64,000 nt of DNA from Pseudobutyrivibrio ruminis HUN009 (GCF_000703005.1 NZ_JNLH01000001.1:1729001-1793000); one strand, 5' to 3'; positions 9,394 through 18,139 are shown, numbered from the stretch's first letter. A program made the numbers and translations. The notes: a model not told the origin generated them from the letters alone.

Positions 9394-9718
9394 GGTAACT
9401 GAGGTATCAAGTATCAATTTAGAGTCGGATTTATATTTTATTGGTAAGACAGATGAAGAGGTATCATTAGTTTGTAAAACGGAAGATACTCCTATAAATA
9501 CGGTGGAACGAGATGATGGATGGCGAGGTTTTCGCATTCAAGGAGTTCTTGATTTTTCATTAATTGGAATTTTGTCAAAACTTTCAGGTATTCTTGCAGA
9601 GCACAAAATTGGAATCTTTGCAGTATCGACATATAACACAGATTATATTCTTGTAAAAGAAGAAAATTTTGAGCGTGCATTGAACGTATTGGATGCTGAA
9701 GGATATACAGTGGTATAA
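9353..9718 (+). CDS. ACT domain protein
   Basis: A 121-residue cytoplasmic protein. The C-terminal half (FRIQGVLDFSLIGILSKLSG, then AEHKIGIFAVSTYNTDYILV) has the beta-alpha-beta pattern of the ACT_7 / CASTOR-type ACT family that binds amino acids and occurs in many Firmicutes as a stand-alone regulator. The N-terminal half is a smaller companion domain ending in the family-typical DDGWRGFRIQG. It begins inside the preceding hydrolase gene, so the two are probably translated together. Confidence 0.8.
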   Translation: MELKRIDCKLTVCKVTEVSSINLESDLYFIGKTDEEVSLVCKTEDTPINTVERDDGWRGFRIQGVLDFSLIGILSKLSGILAEHKIGIFAVSTYNTDYILVKEENFERALNVLDAEGYTVV

Positions 9719-9810
9719 CTTCAAATTTGTAGGGAGAAAATCCTGAACTTGTTCTTTATAAGAAAAGATAAGCTATCGGTTTTTCCGATAAAAGTTGTGA
9801 AGGAGTATTT

Positions 9811-10221
9811 ATGGTAAAAAAAATAGTTAGAGATCCATTGTTTTTACAACAGAAGTCTGAGCCGGCCACAGAGGCCGATGGTCAGGTTATAGTGGATTTA
9901 ATTGATACATTGAAAGCTAATTTAGATAGATGTGTTGGCATGGCTGCAAATATGATTGGTGTTAAAAAGCAAATCATAGTTGTGGCTGCAGGGCCATTCA
10001 TTTTCCCGATGGTCAATCCGGTGATTACTGCCAAGAGCGGTAAGTATGAGACAGAGGAAAGCTGCCTGTCGTTGGACGGCGAAAGACCATGCGTAAGATA
10101 TAAGGAAATAGAAGTGGATTATCTTGATCAAAACTTTAAGCCTCAGCATGGCAGGTATACAGATTTTACCGCACAGATTATACAGCATGAAATCCAACAT
10201 TTTAGCGGGGATTTAATCTAA
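9811..10221 (+). CDS. Peptide deformylase, variant family
   Basis: A 136-residue deformylase-like protein, a little shorter than housekeeping enzymes. It keeps the metal ligands: Cys in EESCLSL (motif II) and two His in QHEIQHFSG (motif III) with the catalytic Glu. Motif I reads VGMAANMIG instead of the canonical GLAAxQIG, so the Gln that forms the oxyanion hole is Met here; motif II has Ser for Gly, and motif III has Gln for the usual Asp. Similar short forms occur in clostridia. It may remove N-formyl groups or have a changed substrate. A hairpin TATCGG...CCGATA (about 9774-9790) lies just before the GAAGGAG site. Confidence 0.8.
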   Translation: MVKKIVRDPLFLQQKSEPATEADGQVIVDLIDTLKANLDRCVGMAANMIGVKKQIIVVAAGPFIFPMVNPVITAKSGKYETEESCLSLDGERPCVRYKEIEVDYLDQNFKPQHGRYTDFTAQIIQHEIQHFSGDLI

Positions 10222-10239
10222 ATATATAGGGGGAGACAA

Positions 10240-10710
10240 ATGAATATTTCTTATAAGAAGCTTACACCAACTGAATTAGATATATTCATCAATATGAGAA
10301 TTACACAGCTTACAGAGGAATATGTTTCATATGGGCGAACTGTTCCGACAGATGTTGATTTGCAAGCAGCATTGAAAGATTATTATGATAGACATCTTGC
10401 GGATGGGACATTTGTCTCATGGCTGGCATTTGATGGGGATAAAATAATAGGAACAAGTGGCATGTCTTTTGTTGAAAAGCCACCATATTTTGGTTGTCCA
10501 ACAGGAAGATTAGGCCTCCTTTCCAGCATGTATACTAATCCAGATTATCGAAGGATGGGCATTGCAAAAGAACTGCTTAATAGAGTGGTAGAAGAGGCAA
10601 AGGCTTATGGATGTGGAGCAGTACATATTACTGCTTCAGATATGGGCGTAAAGCTCTACACTTCTTATGGATTTGAGCACAACGGAAATTTTATGCAGTA
10701 TAAGTTGTAA
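10240..10710 (+). CDS. GNAT family N-acetyltransferase
   Basis: A 156-residue GNAT enzyme using acetyl-CoA. The acetyl-CoA-binding motif A is visible as SSMYTNPDYRRMGIAKELLNR (about residues 94-114), and the C-terminus has the typical KLYTSYGFEHNGNFMQYKL. The N-terminal segment begins ISYKKLTPTELDIFINMRI. It has a GGGGGAGAC ribosome binding site and lies 18 bp after the deformylase gene, so both are probably one unit. The acceptor substrate cannot be told from sequence. Confidence 0.88.
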   Translation: MNISYKKLTPTELDIFINMRITQLTEEYVSYGRTVPTDVDLQAALKDYYDRHLADGTFVSWLAFDGDKIIGTSGMSFVEKPPYFGCPTGRLGLLSSMYTNPDYRRMGIAKELLNRVVEEAKAYGCGAVHITASDMGVKLYTSYGFEHNGNFMQYKL

Positions 10711-10736
10711 AATGGGATTTGAAGGAGGAGAAAGCT

Positions 10737-10991
10737 TTGGAAGCAGGAGAATTAAAAATGACAGTATCATCTGTTTGCAGGAGTGAACAGGGGGATAAGT
10801 ATGCGTTTGTTACATTTCAGGATGGTGTTAGGACAGCTGAAGGGAAAATTCCTGACTGTAAAATATTAAAAAATGATGGGTTTGCAGAAATTGAAGTGCA
10901 GCAGTTGGAAAGATATTTAAAAGAACACCTTACAGAGCTTAAAAAGATGGCTGCTTCTATAGATATTTTTTCTGCTTTTAAAGGTGAATAA
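10737..10991 (+). CDS. Small hypothetical protein
   Basis: An 84-residue cytoplasmic protein that I do not recognise. It has a beta-rich N-terminal half (MTVSSVCRSEQGDKYAFVTF, EGKIPDCKILKN) and an amphipathic C-terminal helix pair (EVQQLERYLKEHLTELKKMA). The start is placed at a TTG because GGAGGAG sits 6 nt upstream; a TTG 18 bp earlier would have no site. It follows the acetyltransferase by 26 bp and is probably co-transcribed with it. Confidence 0.6.
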   Translation: MEAGELKMTVSSVCRSEQGDKYAFVTFQDGVRTAEGKIPDCKILKNDGFAEIEVQQLERYLKEHLTELKKMAASIDIFSAFKGE

Positions 10992-11073
10992 AAGACCACA
11001 TAATATCCTTTAGTTTATGGGGATGATATATGCTTGCTACTCGCTTTTCTCTCAGAGTGAATAGTGCCACAAA

Positions 11074-11109
11074 AATGACAACTAGCCATTGCTAGATGTC
11101 ATTTTTTTT
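11074..11109 (+). terminator. Rho-independent terminator
   Basis: ATGACAACTAGC pairs with GCTAGATGTCAT around a CATT loop (one mismatch) and is followed by a run of eight T. It ends the unit beginning with the deformylase gene. Confidence 0.9.
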
Positions 11110-11142
11110 GTTAGACTACCCACTTTATGAGAGAAAGGATAT

Positions 11143-11863
11143 TAAAAACATGAAAGGATTGAACTCTAATTACATTCGAGCGGGCCACCAGGCCTGTAGT
11201 ATTATTTTAATCACATCATTATTATTAATATTGCATTGCTATTGCTATCTCAGAAGCTATGCCATGGAAATGGTGGAGGAAGAGGCTATAATTATTGAGG
11301 AAGAAATAGCAATGAAAAGCACTGAAATAATTTCAGAAATTATTGAAGATGCTTGAAACTCTATAGAAGAAGTTGAAGAAGAAATTGAGGAAGTTGAAAA
11401 AACTGTATATGAGATTCCTAGTAGCTATGTAAATCCTGTATCTGGAAACACAATTAGCTACAATGGAGGAAAAACCATTGAGCGTTCAAGCAAAATCACA
11501 TATGGTGATTTAGGAGATATTAATGATTTAGCTGAGCCTGATAGCGATGGCTTTATGAAGCTGGACGATAGATATTTGATTGCAGTCGGAAGTAGATTTG
11601 ACACAGTAGCAGGGCAGTATATCGACCTTGTTCTTGAAAATGGGGTTGTTATTGAATGCATAATGGGTGACGCAAAAGCAGATGTAGATACAGATTCAAC
11701 AAACACATTCACATATAAATCAAGCTGCTGTAGCGAATTCATTATTGATGAAGCATCTATCCGCTCAGATATTTATGAAAGAGGAAATGCTTCACTTAAA
11801 TATGCATCATGGGATTCGCCAGTTGTTAGTGTCGTTGTCTACGATCAATATTGCGAAATATAG
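11143..11863 (+). pseudogene. Exported or membrane-anchored protein interrupted by an in-frame TGA
   Basis: One reading frame runs from ATG 11150 or just upstream to the stop at 11863 with a single TGA at 11354-11356. The first part has an N-terminal membrane helix (SIILITSLLLILHCYCYL) and a Glu-rich coil. After the TGA the same frame continues with more Glu-rich coil (EEVEEEIEEVEKTVYEI) and a beta-rich domain of about 130 residues (YGDLGDINDLAEPDSDGFMK ... DTVAGQYIDLVLENGVVIEC). Continuity of the repetitive Glu-rich region across the TGA indicates one ancestral gene. A nonsense mutation is the simplest reading; neither a selenocysteine-type structure nor a restart site with a ribosome binding site was seen. 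Function is unknown. Confidence 0.65.
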
Positions 11864-11938
11864 ACAATTGAAAAATTATGGGGAAATTGGTAGCATAAAC
11901 AGTAGAATGCAAATAAAGGGGGCTAACAGAATATTGTT

Positions 11939-13225
11939 ATGGGGTTTAATATTGGACCAGTAAGACTGACAGAACTATACCGAAAGAAATATGACGCCTT
12001 TACAGAAAATTTGGGCTTGGCCATAGCCGAAGGCAAAAAGATTACTTTTGCAGATAATGATATAACCAATCTTTTAAAGCTTCAGCATGAGCGCATTATG
12101 GATAAGGGCCTTTCGATTGATTATGAGGTTACCGACAAAGAAGAAGCAGACGAATTAGATTTAGGACCAATTGTTCTTAGCGATTGGAAAGATGCTCACT
12201 ATCAGAATTACGTTTGTCTTGAGGAATATGATGTAAAACGAACTGTGAAGCAGGATGGCAAAAAGCAATACAGTGACCGCAGACACAACACACTTCATAC
12301 TGTCATTACAGATGTGACAAGCGGAATAAGAGCTGATTTGGAACCTTGTACCTGCCCCAACTGTGGCGCAGTAAGTACAATTTCTAGATTGGTGGATGGC
12401 TGTCCATATTGCAAAACCATGTACAAGATGGATGATTTGTTTCCACGTATCACCAGATATTATTTTACCGAGGATGCAGCACCTAAGGAGCGAGAAGACA
12501 CTAGGCTTCGTGGAAAGGTGTTGCTTGGCGGATTAATTTTGGGATTCATTATCGGTGCAATCTTGAATTTGTATACCATAAACGTATACGATGGGGACTA
12601 TAATCTTTTTGAACATTTTGTCGTAACTGTTTTTGGTATGCTGATTACTTACTCAGCCTTTTGTGTGCTGGATGTTCTAAATCTTATACGCAGGGATATA
12701 GTTAATAATGCAGGTAAATGGGGCACGGCAGGTACACATGGCAAGTTCGAACACATGATGAAGGCCTATAGTCCAGAGTTTTCCTTCGATTATTTTTCGG
12801 GAAAGGCCTTATCCCTTATTAAGACAGCCGTGTATTCAAAAGATGAGCAGGATTTGCTTTTTTACAAGGGACCAGCTCTCGATAAAAGATTCAAGGATAT
12901 CATCGACATGAACTATGGCAATGCCATGAAGCTTATTAGCTTTACGGAAAATAATGGTTCGGTGACCGTTGCCATGGATGTGTTCTTTGATACGCTGTAT
13001 GCTTTTGATAACAAAATCAAATACAAGCACGAAAAATACAGAGCCGTATTTCGTAGAAGGGTAGATATTCCTTTGAACCTTCAGTTTTCAATGACACGAA
13101 TATCTTGCCCTACATGCTCTGGAAGTTTCAATGCAGTCCTCAACAAGAACTGCCCATTCTGCGGAACTGAATACGACATAGAGTCCCAGGATTGGGTATT
13201 GTTATTATTACAGCAGTCATCGTAA
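11939..13225 (+). CDS. Zinc-ribbon membrane protein with Tim44-like region
   Basis: A 428-residue protein with two zinc ribbons: CTCPNCGAVS...GCPYC around residues 138-158 and CPTC...CPFC near 390-412. Two membrane helices lie between (GLILGFIIGAILNLYTINVY and HFVVTVFGMLITYSAFCVLD). The segment following the helices (AGKWGTAGTHGKFEHMMKAY) and the ensuing alpha/beta domain resemble Tim44-like/NTF2-like membrane proteins. The role is unknown. AAAGGGGG lies about 16 nt before the ATG, which is long, so the true start could be a few codons upstream. Confidence 0.7.
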   Translation: MGFNIGPVRLTELYRKKYDAFTENLGLAIAEGKKITFADNDITNLLKLQHERIMDKGLSIDYEVTDKEEADELDLGPIVLSDWKDAHYQNYVCLEEYDVKRTVKQDGKKQYSDRRHNTLHTVITDVTSGIRADLEPCTCPNCGAVSTISRLVDGCPYCKTMYKMDDLFPRITRYYFTEDAAPKEREDTRLRGKVLLGGLILGFIIGAILNLYTINVYDGDYNLFEHFVVTVFGMLITYSAFCVLDVLNLIRRDIVNNAGKWGTAGTHGKFEHMMKAYSPEFSFDYFSGKALSLIKTAVYSKDEQDLLFYKGPALDKRFKDIIDMNYGNAMKLISFTENNGSVTVAMDVFFDTLYAFDNKIKYKHEKYRAVFRRRVDIPLNLQFSMTRISCPTCSGSFNAVLNKNCPFCGTEYDIESQDWVLLLLQQSS

Positions 13226-13241
13226 GATGGCTGCTTTTTTG
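13212..13241 (+). terminator. Rho-independent terminator overlapping the stop codon
   Basis: AGCAGTCATC pairs with GATGGCTGCT around GTAA, followed by TTTTT. The TAA stop of the zinc-ribbon gene lies in the loop. Confidence 0.85.
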
Positions 13242-13353
13242 TTGCGTTTCTAGCTAACAACAAATTCCAGATAGTGTGAATATTTTTCTTTATTTATGAA
13301 GCCATAACATATAGAATAGAAACAATAATTAAAGAGCGTAGGGGGAATAAGTC

Positions 13354-13902
13354 GTGGTTTTTGAAGAAAAAGAAATCATATTAAAAGATGGAAGAAAATG
13401 TAAGTTGCGTTCCATTGATAAGAGCGATTCAGCAGATATGATTGAATATTTGCGCATTGTCTTTGGTGAAACTGAGTTTCTGCTTCGTTATGCAGATGAA
13501 GTGACATACACTATTGAGGACGAAGCTAAACTTCTTGAGGGCAAGCGCAATGCTCCTAGGGAAATAATGATGGCAGCAGAAGTAGAAGGAAAGCTTGCAG
13601 GGACATGTTGCATTATGACAAAGGGAGAGATTCGCAGAATTCGTCATCGTTGCGATTTTGCAATAGCATTGGCACAGGAATTTTGCGATGCAGGTCTAGG
13701 CACTGAAATGATGAAATACGCATTGTCTCTGGCAAAAGAAATGGGATATGAGCAGGTTGAGTTAGGTGTAGTTGATGGCAATAATCGAGCAAAGCATCTT
13801 TATGAAAAGATGGGATTTGTTGAAATCGGCAAGACGCTAAAGGCACTGAAGTATGATGATGGTAGTTACCGCGATGAATATCTTATGGTGAAAATGCTAT
13901 AA
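13354..13902 (+). CDS. GNAT family N-acetyltransferase
   Basis: A 182-residue acetyltransferase. The central motif reads AIALAQEFCDAGLGTEMMKYALSL, with acetyl-CoA contacts at the GLG turn, and the C-terminal strand-helix is VELGVVDGNNRAKHLYEKMG, typical of RimJ/RimL-like GNATs. The start is a GTG preceded by AGGGGGAA. It stands alone between the zinc-ribbon gene and hairpin array 2. The acceptor is unknown. Confidence 0.87.
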   Translation: MVFEEKEIILKDGRKCKLRSIDKSDSADMIEYLRIVFGETEFLLRYADEVTYTIEDEAKLLEGKRNAPREIMMAAEVEGKLAGTCCIMTKGEIRRIRHRCDFAIALAQEFCDAGLGTEMMKYALSLAKEMGYEQVELGVVDGNNRAKHLYEKMGFVEIGKTLKALKYDDGSYRDEYLMVKML

Positions 13903-13929
13903 GATGCGCAGGAGAGGGAGAATTTATGA

Positions 13930-14028
13930 AATCCATACGGTTACTACGAGGAGCTTACACTGGAAGAGCTACTGGAGCGAACCAGCTTTCAGGCATACGA
14001 AAATAGATATATTAATGTGGATTCATAA
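13930..14028 (+). pseudogene. Possible C-terminal gene remnant
   Basis: A frame without a start codon reads NPYGYYEELTLEELLERTSF and continues to a stop at 14026-14028 (32 residues). Its composition is protein-like, unlike the competing short ATG frame at 13926. It looks like the tail of a lost gene, but I cannot name the parent. Confidence 0.3.
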
Positions 14029-14077
14029 TTCGTGACTGGAGGAGATATTTAGTTAAGTTAAAATATGAAAATCTGTA

Positions 14078-14416
14078 TTTCACTTAAAAAGTGCTAGAGC
14101 AGTTAAGTGAATATAGAAAAAATATAAATAAACTTAAAATAAGTTAAAATGTTTTATATAAAGTTAAGTCGATTATTAGGTAATCAAAAATTCACTTAAT
14201 AAACAGTGTGATTGAGTTAAGTTTATTTTGCTTATTACATAATAAACTTAAGAAGCGGAGATTTTAGGATGAAAAAGTTAAGTTTATTTTGAGATATTTT
14301 TAATACACTTAATGCCGTGTTTCATTTTTAAGTGAGATTAAAAAAATTTTTAGATTCACTTAACTTATATTCAATTTGCGTGTAAGTGAATTTGGGGATT
14401 TCAGTAATTCACTTAA
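14078..14416. repeat. Intergenic hairpin array 2 (CACTTAA/TTAAGTG units)
   Basis: Six or more inverted-repeat units built on CACTTAA or AACTTAA left arms (near 14081, 14131, 14192, 14244, 14306, 14356, plus a last left arm at 14408) and TTAAGTG or TTAAGTT right arms (near 14103, 14163, 14215, 14278, 14327, 14382). Spacing between successive left arms is about 50-62 bp. One unit is longer (AATAAACTTAA at 14241-14251 with TTAAGTTTATT at 14278-14288), and its left arm also matches the right arm of the preceding unit. The stretch is very AT-rich and non-coding. GGAGATATTT occurs at both edges (14041 and about 14430). Confidence 0.75.
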
Positions 14417-14525
14417 CTCGGCTCCTGAAGGAGATATTTTAATTACAATTAGACAGATGGGGATGACTTTTGGATAATAAAACAAGATATTTGCCATAAA
14501 AAAGACATAAGAAAGAATATACAAT

Positions 14526-15002
14526 ATGATAGAGACTAGAACAATAGACACAACAAACATAGCTGATGCTATAAAAATATATAATTCTAATACAGATTTT
14601 CTAATTCATCATTTAGGGGAAGATCATATAGATGAAAGTTTCCTTAAAAATGAGCTTGAAGAAATGCTAGCCCATGGTTTTACATCTAACTATGTACTTG
14701 TAGACAATGAACCAATCGGCATCCTTGACTATATGATAAATGCTGAAGGATATGTATATCTTTCTCTGATGATGATTACAAAGGAAAAGCAGAAAAATGG
14801 CCTAGGCACATCTGTTTATGATTTTTTTGAGAATATGGTTCGTGATTCTGGAGCACAAATTATTAGAATTGATGTAGTTGATGACTATGAAAATAATGTT
14901 CTTCCATTCTGGGAGAAGATGGGCTTTGTAACAAAGAAACGTGATGAATTGACTTGGGGAAAGAAGAAATCATCAGTATCTGTTATGGAGAAGGTATTAT
15001 AA
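14526..15002 (+). CDS. GNAT family N-acetyltransferase
   Basis: A 158-residue GNAT protein. Strands four and five read VYLSLMMITKEKQKNGLGTS, with the acetyl-CoA-binding turn KNGLGT, followed by IIRIDVVDDYENNVLPFWEKMGF, which is characteristic of the fold. The ribosome binding site is weak (AAGAAAG). The next gene begins one base after its stop, so the two are translationally coupled. Substrate unknown. Confidence 0.85.
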   Translation: MIETRTIDTTNIADAIKIYNSNTDFLIHHLGEDHIDESFLKNELEEMLAHGFTSNYVLVDNEPIGILDYMINAEGYVYLSLMMITKEKQKNGLGTSVYDFFENMVRDSGAQIIRIDVVDDYENNVLPFWEKMGFVTKKRDELTWGKKKSSVSVMEKVL

Positions 15003-15003
15003 A

Positions 15004-15801
15004 ATGCAGAAAAATGGATGTGTGAAAGTTGGTAATACAGATATGTATTATGTGGCTTTCGGAGAAGGGGAAAAGAATCTGGTAGTTTTGCCAGGATTGT
15101 CTGATGGATTGTGGACTGTAAAGGGAAAGGCCATGCTTTTAGCAGGCTCTTACAAAAGGTTCTTTAGGGACTACACTGTGTACATGTTCAGCAGAAAGAA
15201 TGAAATCCCGGAGGGCTATTCTATAGAAGATATGGCAGATGATCAGGCTCTTGCTATGAGAAATCTTGGCATAGATAGAGCGATTGTGATGGGAGTATCC
15301 CAGGGAGGCATGATTGCGCAGTTTTTGGCAGCGAATCACTCTGAGTTGGTGGAGAAGTTGATTCTTGTAGTCACTGCACCATACGCCAATGAAACAATTA
15401 AAAGTGTTGTTACAAAATGGATAGAAATGACTCGAAATGCGTCCCATACAGAGCTAATGCTTGATACAGCTGAGAAAGTCTATACAAAGGAATTCAATGA
15501 GAAGAATAAAAAGTATCTACCAATAGTTGCTAGATTTACAAAGCCTAAAAATTATGACAGGTTTTGCAAAAACGCATATGCGATACTGGATTTTAATGCA
15601 AGGCCAGTCCTATCTAAAATAAAATGTCCTACATATATCATGTCAGGTAACTGCGATAATACTGTTGGCAATGATGCACCTTATGAGCTAAGGGATGCAA
15701 TTGAGAATAGTGAAATGATTATCTTTGATGGCCTAGGACATGGCCTGTTTGAAGAGGATAAGAATTTTTATAATAAAGTATTCGAGATTTGTGGACGCTA
15801 A
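15004..15801 (+). CDS. Alpha/beta hydrolase
   Basis: A 265-residue soluble alpha/beta hydrolase of usual length. The early oxyanion loop is VVLPGLSDG, the nucleophile elbow is VMGVSQGGMIAQFLA (Ser in GVSQGG), the acid lies in MSGNCDNTVG and the catalytic His in FDGLGHGLFEE. This matches the broad MenH/esterase-like class, and no specific substrate is implied. It follows the acetyltransferase directly. Confidence 0.87.
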   Translation: MQKNGCVKVGNTDMYYVAFGEGEKNLVVLPGLSDGLWTVKGKAMLLAGSYKRFFRDYTVYMFSRKNEIPEGYSIEDMADDQALAMRNLGIDRAIVMGVSQGGMIAQFLAANHSELVEKLILVVTAPYANETIKSVVTKWIEMTRNASHTELMLDTAEKVYTKEFNEKNKKYLPIVARFTKPKNYDRFCKNAYAILDFNARPVLSKIKCPTYIMSGNCDNTVGNDAPYELRDAIENSEMIIFDGLGHGLFEEDKNFYNKVFEICGR

Positions 15802-15826
15802 TCCACAGCCACCACTGCGATTGTAC

Positions 15827-15879
15827 AAAAACGTCTTAAAATGTTACACTTAGAAGTAGCGTCTTGAGACGTTTTTTCT
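15827..15879 (+). terminator. Rho-independent terminator
   Basis: AAAACGTCT (15827-15835) can pair with AGACGTTTT (15867-15875), and a compact CGTCT-TG-AGACG hairpin lies directly before TTTTTT. It separates the hydrolase gene from the fmt operon. Confidence 0.75.
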
Positions 15880-15908
15880 TATGTAAAAGGCAGAAAGGAT
15901 TGATATAG

Positions 15909-16844
15909 ATGAAAGTAGTATTTATGGGTACACCGGATTTTGCGGTGGAGACTTTAAAGGCAATATACGAAGCAGGGCATGAGATTATTCTTGCAGTTTC
16001 GCAGCCTGATAAACCAAAGGGACGTAGCGGAAAGCTTCAGCCTACTCCAGTAAAGGAATTTGCCATGGAGCATGGTATTCCAGTTTATCAGCCAGTGAAA
16101 ATTAGAGCGGAGGAGTCAGTTGAATATTTACGTCAGTACGAGGCAGATGTATTTGTTGTGGCTGCATTTGGACAGATTCTTCCAAAGGTTATTCTTGATA
16201 TGCCACGCCTTGGCTGTGTAAATGTACATGGGTCACTTCTTCCAAAGTATCGTGGTGCAGCGCCAATACAGTGGGCTGTTATCAACGGTGAAAAGGTTTC
16301 TGGAAACACAACAATGCTTATGGGGCCAGGTCTTGACGATGGCGATATGCTTCTTAAGTCAGAGATAGAACTTGCAGCAGACGAAACAGGCGGCAGCCTT
16401 TTTGATAAGCTTGCTATTGATGGCGGACAGCTTGCAGTTAAGACAATCGAAGCTCTTGATAGAGGTGAAATCACACCAATCCCTCAGGATGAATCACAGG
16501 CTACACACGTAGGCATGATTTCAAAGGATATGGGAAATATTGACTGGACTAAGCCAGCTGAGGAGATTGAGCGCCTTATCAGAGGTCTTAATCCATGGCC
16601 ATCTGCATTTACATTTATTAATGGTAAGCAGCTAAAGCTTTGGAAGGCAACCGTTGTAGATAAATCAGGGGAGCCAGGCACAGTTATTGATGTAAATAAA
16701 AACGCATTTACGATAGCTTGCGGAAGCAAAGCTCTCGAGATAAATGAGCTTCAGCTTGAGGGCAAAAAGCGTATGGCAACTGGTGATTTCCTTAGAGGAT
16801 ATCAGTTAGAGATTGGTGCCAAACTATCAAATAGTAAGAATTAA
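15909..16844 (+). CDS. fmt: Methionyl-tRNA formyltransferase
   Basis: A 311-residue enzyme that formylates Met-tRNAfMet with 10-formyl-THF. The N-terminal Rossmann domain begins MKVVFMGTPDFAVETLKAI. The catalytic segment VNVHGSLLPKYRGAAPIQWAVINGE contains the conserved Asn/His and SLLPKYRG loop. The C-terminal tRNA-binding beta barrel follows (about 205-311). First gene of a compact operon continuing with rsmB 14 bp later. Confidence 0.97.
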   Translation: MKVVFMGTPDFAVETLKAIYEAGHEIILAVSQPDKPKGRSGKLQPTPVKEFAMEHGIPVYQPVKIRAEESVEYLRQYEADVFVVAAFGQILPKVILDMPRLGCVNVHGSLLPKYRGAAPIQWAVINGEKVSGNTTMLMGPGLDDGDMLLKSEIELAADETGGSLFDKLAIDGGQLAVKTIEALDRGEITPIPQDESQATHVGMISKDMGNIDWTKPAEEIERLIRGLNPWPSAFTFINGKQLKLWKATVVDKSGEPGTVIDVNKNAFTIACGSKALEINELQLEGKKRMATGDFLRGYQLEIGAKLSNSKN

Positions 16845-16858
16845 TTAGAGGATATTTG

Positions 16859-18139
16859 ATGTCGGATAACAATAAGATAAACACGAGAATGATTGCTTTT
16901 GAAACTCTACTTGAGATTCTTGAGCATGGTCAGTTCTCACATATATATTTAAAAGCTGTTTTAGATAAATACGCATATCTTGATAAAAACGAGAGAGCAT
17001 TTATCACACGTCTTGTAAACGGCACAGTGGAGCGAAAGCTTCAGCTTGATTACATAATTGACAGCTTTTCAAAAACCAAGGCTAAAAAAATGAAGCCTGT
17101 GATTCGCACCATTATGCGAATGGGAGCTTATGAAATCTTTTACATGGATTCAGTTCCAGATTCTGCAACTTGCAATGAATACGTAAAGATTGCAAAGAAG
17201 AAAGGCTTTACTGGCTTGGCAGGATTTGTTAATGGAGTGCTAAGAAACATTTCCAGGCAGAAATCAGAGGTTAAGTTTACAGATTTGTGCACAAAGTACT
17301 CCATGCCACAGTGGATTGTGGACAAATGGACTGCAGATTACGGCTCACAGCAGACAGAAGAAATCCTTAATGGCTTCTACGAACCACAGGATCTTTGCAT
17401 CAGGGTCAACCTTAGCAAAGTGACCAGGGAAGAACTGAAAGAGAAATTGGAAAGCAGAAATATTTCAGTACGTATATGCGATACAATCGACAGCGCATGT
17501 TACATCAATGGATATGATTCTCTGGTAAGTATTCCAGAGTTTAATCAAGGTTTTTTCTATATTCAGGATTATTCTTCACAGCTTGTACCATACAGGGCTG
17601 GCATCAAGGATATTGATAAAGTCATTGATGTGTGTGCAGCACCAGGAGGCAAAGCACTTCATGCTGCGCAGATTGCTTCCAAAGGAAGTGTGGAAGCCAG
17701 AGACCTTACCGAAGCAAAGGTTTCTATTATAAATGAAAACATTCAAAGAACCGGGGCAACCAACATCACTGCAAAGCAGTGGGATGCCACAGAATTTGAC
17801 CAGGAAGCAGAAAATCAGTATGATGTGGTAATTGCTGATTTGCCATGCTCAGGTCTTGGTATTATCAGAAAGAAGCCGGATATAAAATACAACCAGACAG
17901 CAGAAAGCTTGAATGAGCTGGTACAGCTTCAGGCCAACATCTTGGATACTGTCTGTAAGTATGTAAAGGCTGGCGGAACATTGTGCTATAGCACTTGTAC
18001 TATTAATAAAGATGAAAACGAAAATCAGGTAAACAACTTCTTATCATCACATAAGGACTTTACAATGGTTAACATGGAACAGCTATTGCCTGATTCTAGT
18101 CACGATGGGTTTTTTATATGTGTAATGAAAAAGAACTAG
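16859..18139 (+). CDS. rsmB: 16S rRNA (cytosine-C5) methyltransferase RsmB
   Basis: A 426-residue protein with the NusB-like RNA-binding domain at the N-terminus (TRMIAFETLLEILEHGQFSH) and an SAM-dependent Fmu methyltransferase domain. The SAM motif is VIDVCAAPGGKALHAA. The two catalytic cysteines are in ADLPCSGLG and GTLCYSTCTI. It methylates C967 (E. coli numbering) of 16S rRNA. ATG 16859 is preferred to a TTG one codon upstream because of AGAGGA at good spacing. It overlaps rlmN by 22 bp. Confidence 0.95.
   Translation: MSDNNKINTRMIAFETLLEILEHGQFSHIYLKAVLDKYAYLDKNERAFITRLVNGTVERKLQLDYIIDSFSKTKAKKMKPVIRTIMRMGAYEIFYMDSVPDSATCNEYVKIAKKKGFTGLAGFVNGVLRNISRQKSEVKFTDLCTKYSMPQWIVDKWTADYGSQQTEEILNGFYEPQDLCIRVNLSKVTREELKEKLESRNISVRICDTIDSACYINGYDSLVSIPEFNQGFFYIQDYSSQLVPYRAGIKDIDKVIDVCAAPGGKALHAAQIASKGSVEARDLTEAKVSIINENIQRTGATNITAKQWDATEFDQEAENQYDVVIADLPCSGLGIIRKKPDIKYNQTAESLNELVQLQANILDTVCKYVKAGGTLCYSTCTINKDENENQVNNFLSSHKDFTMVNMEQLLPDSSHDGFFICVMKKN

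Noticed and set aside
11354..11356. Selenocysteine codon
   Set aside because: The TGA lies in a Glu-rich coil where Sec has no role, and no downstream stem-loop of bacterial SECIS type was seen. A nonsense mutation is simpler.
13926..14008. 27-codon ATG frame after the acetyltransferase gene
   Set aside because: Its translation is not protein-like, whereas the overlapping frame without start looks like a gene tail.
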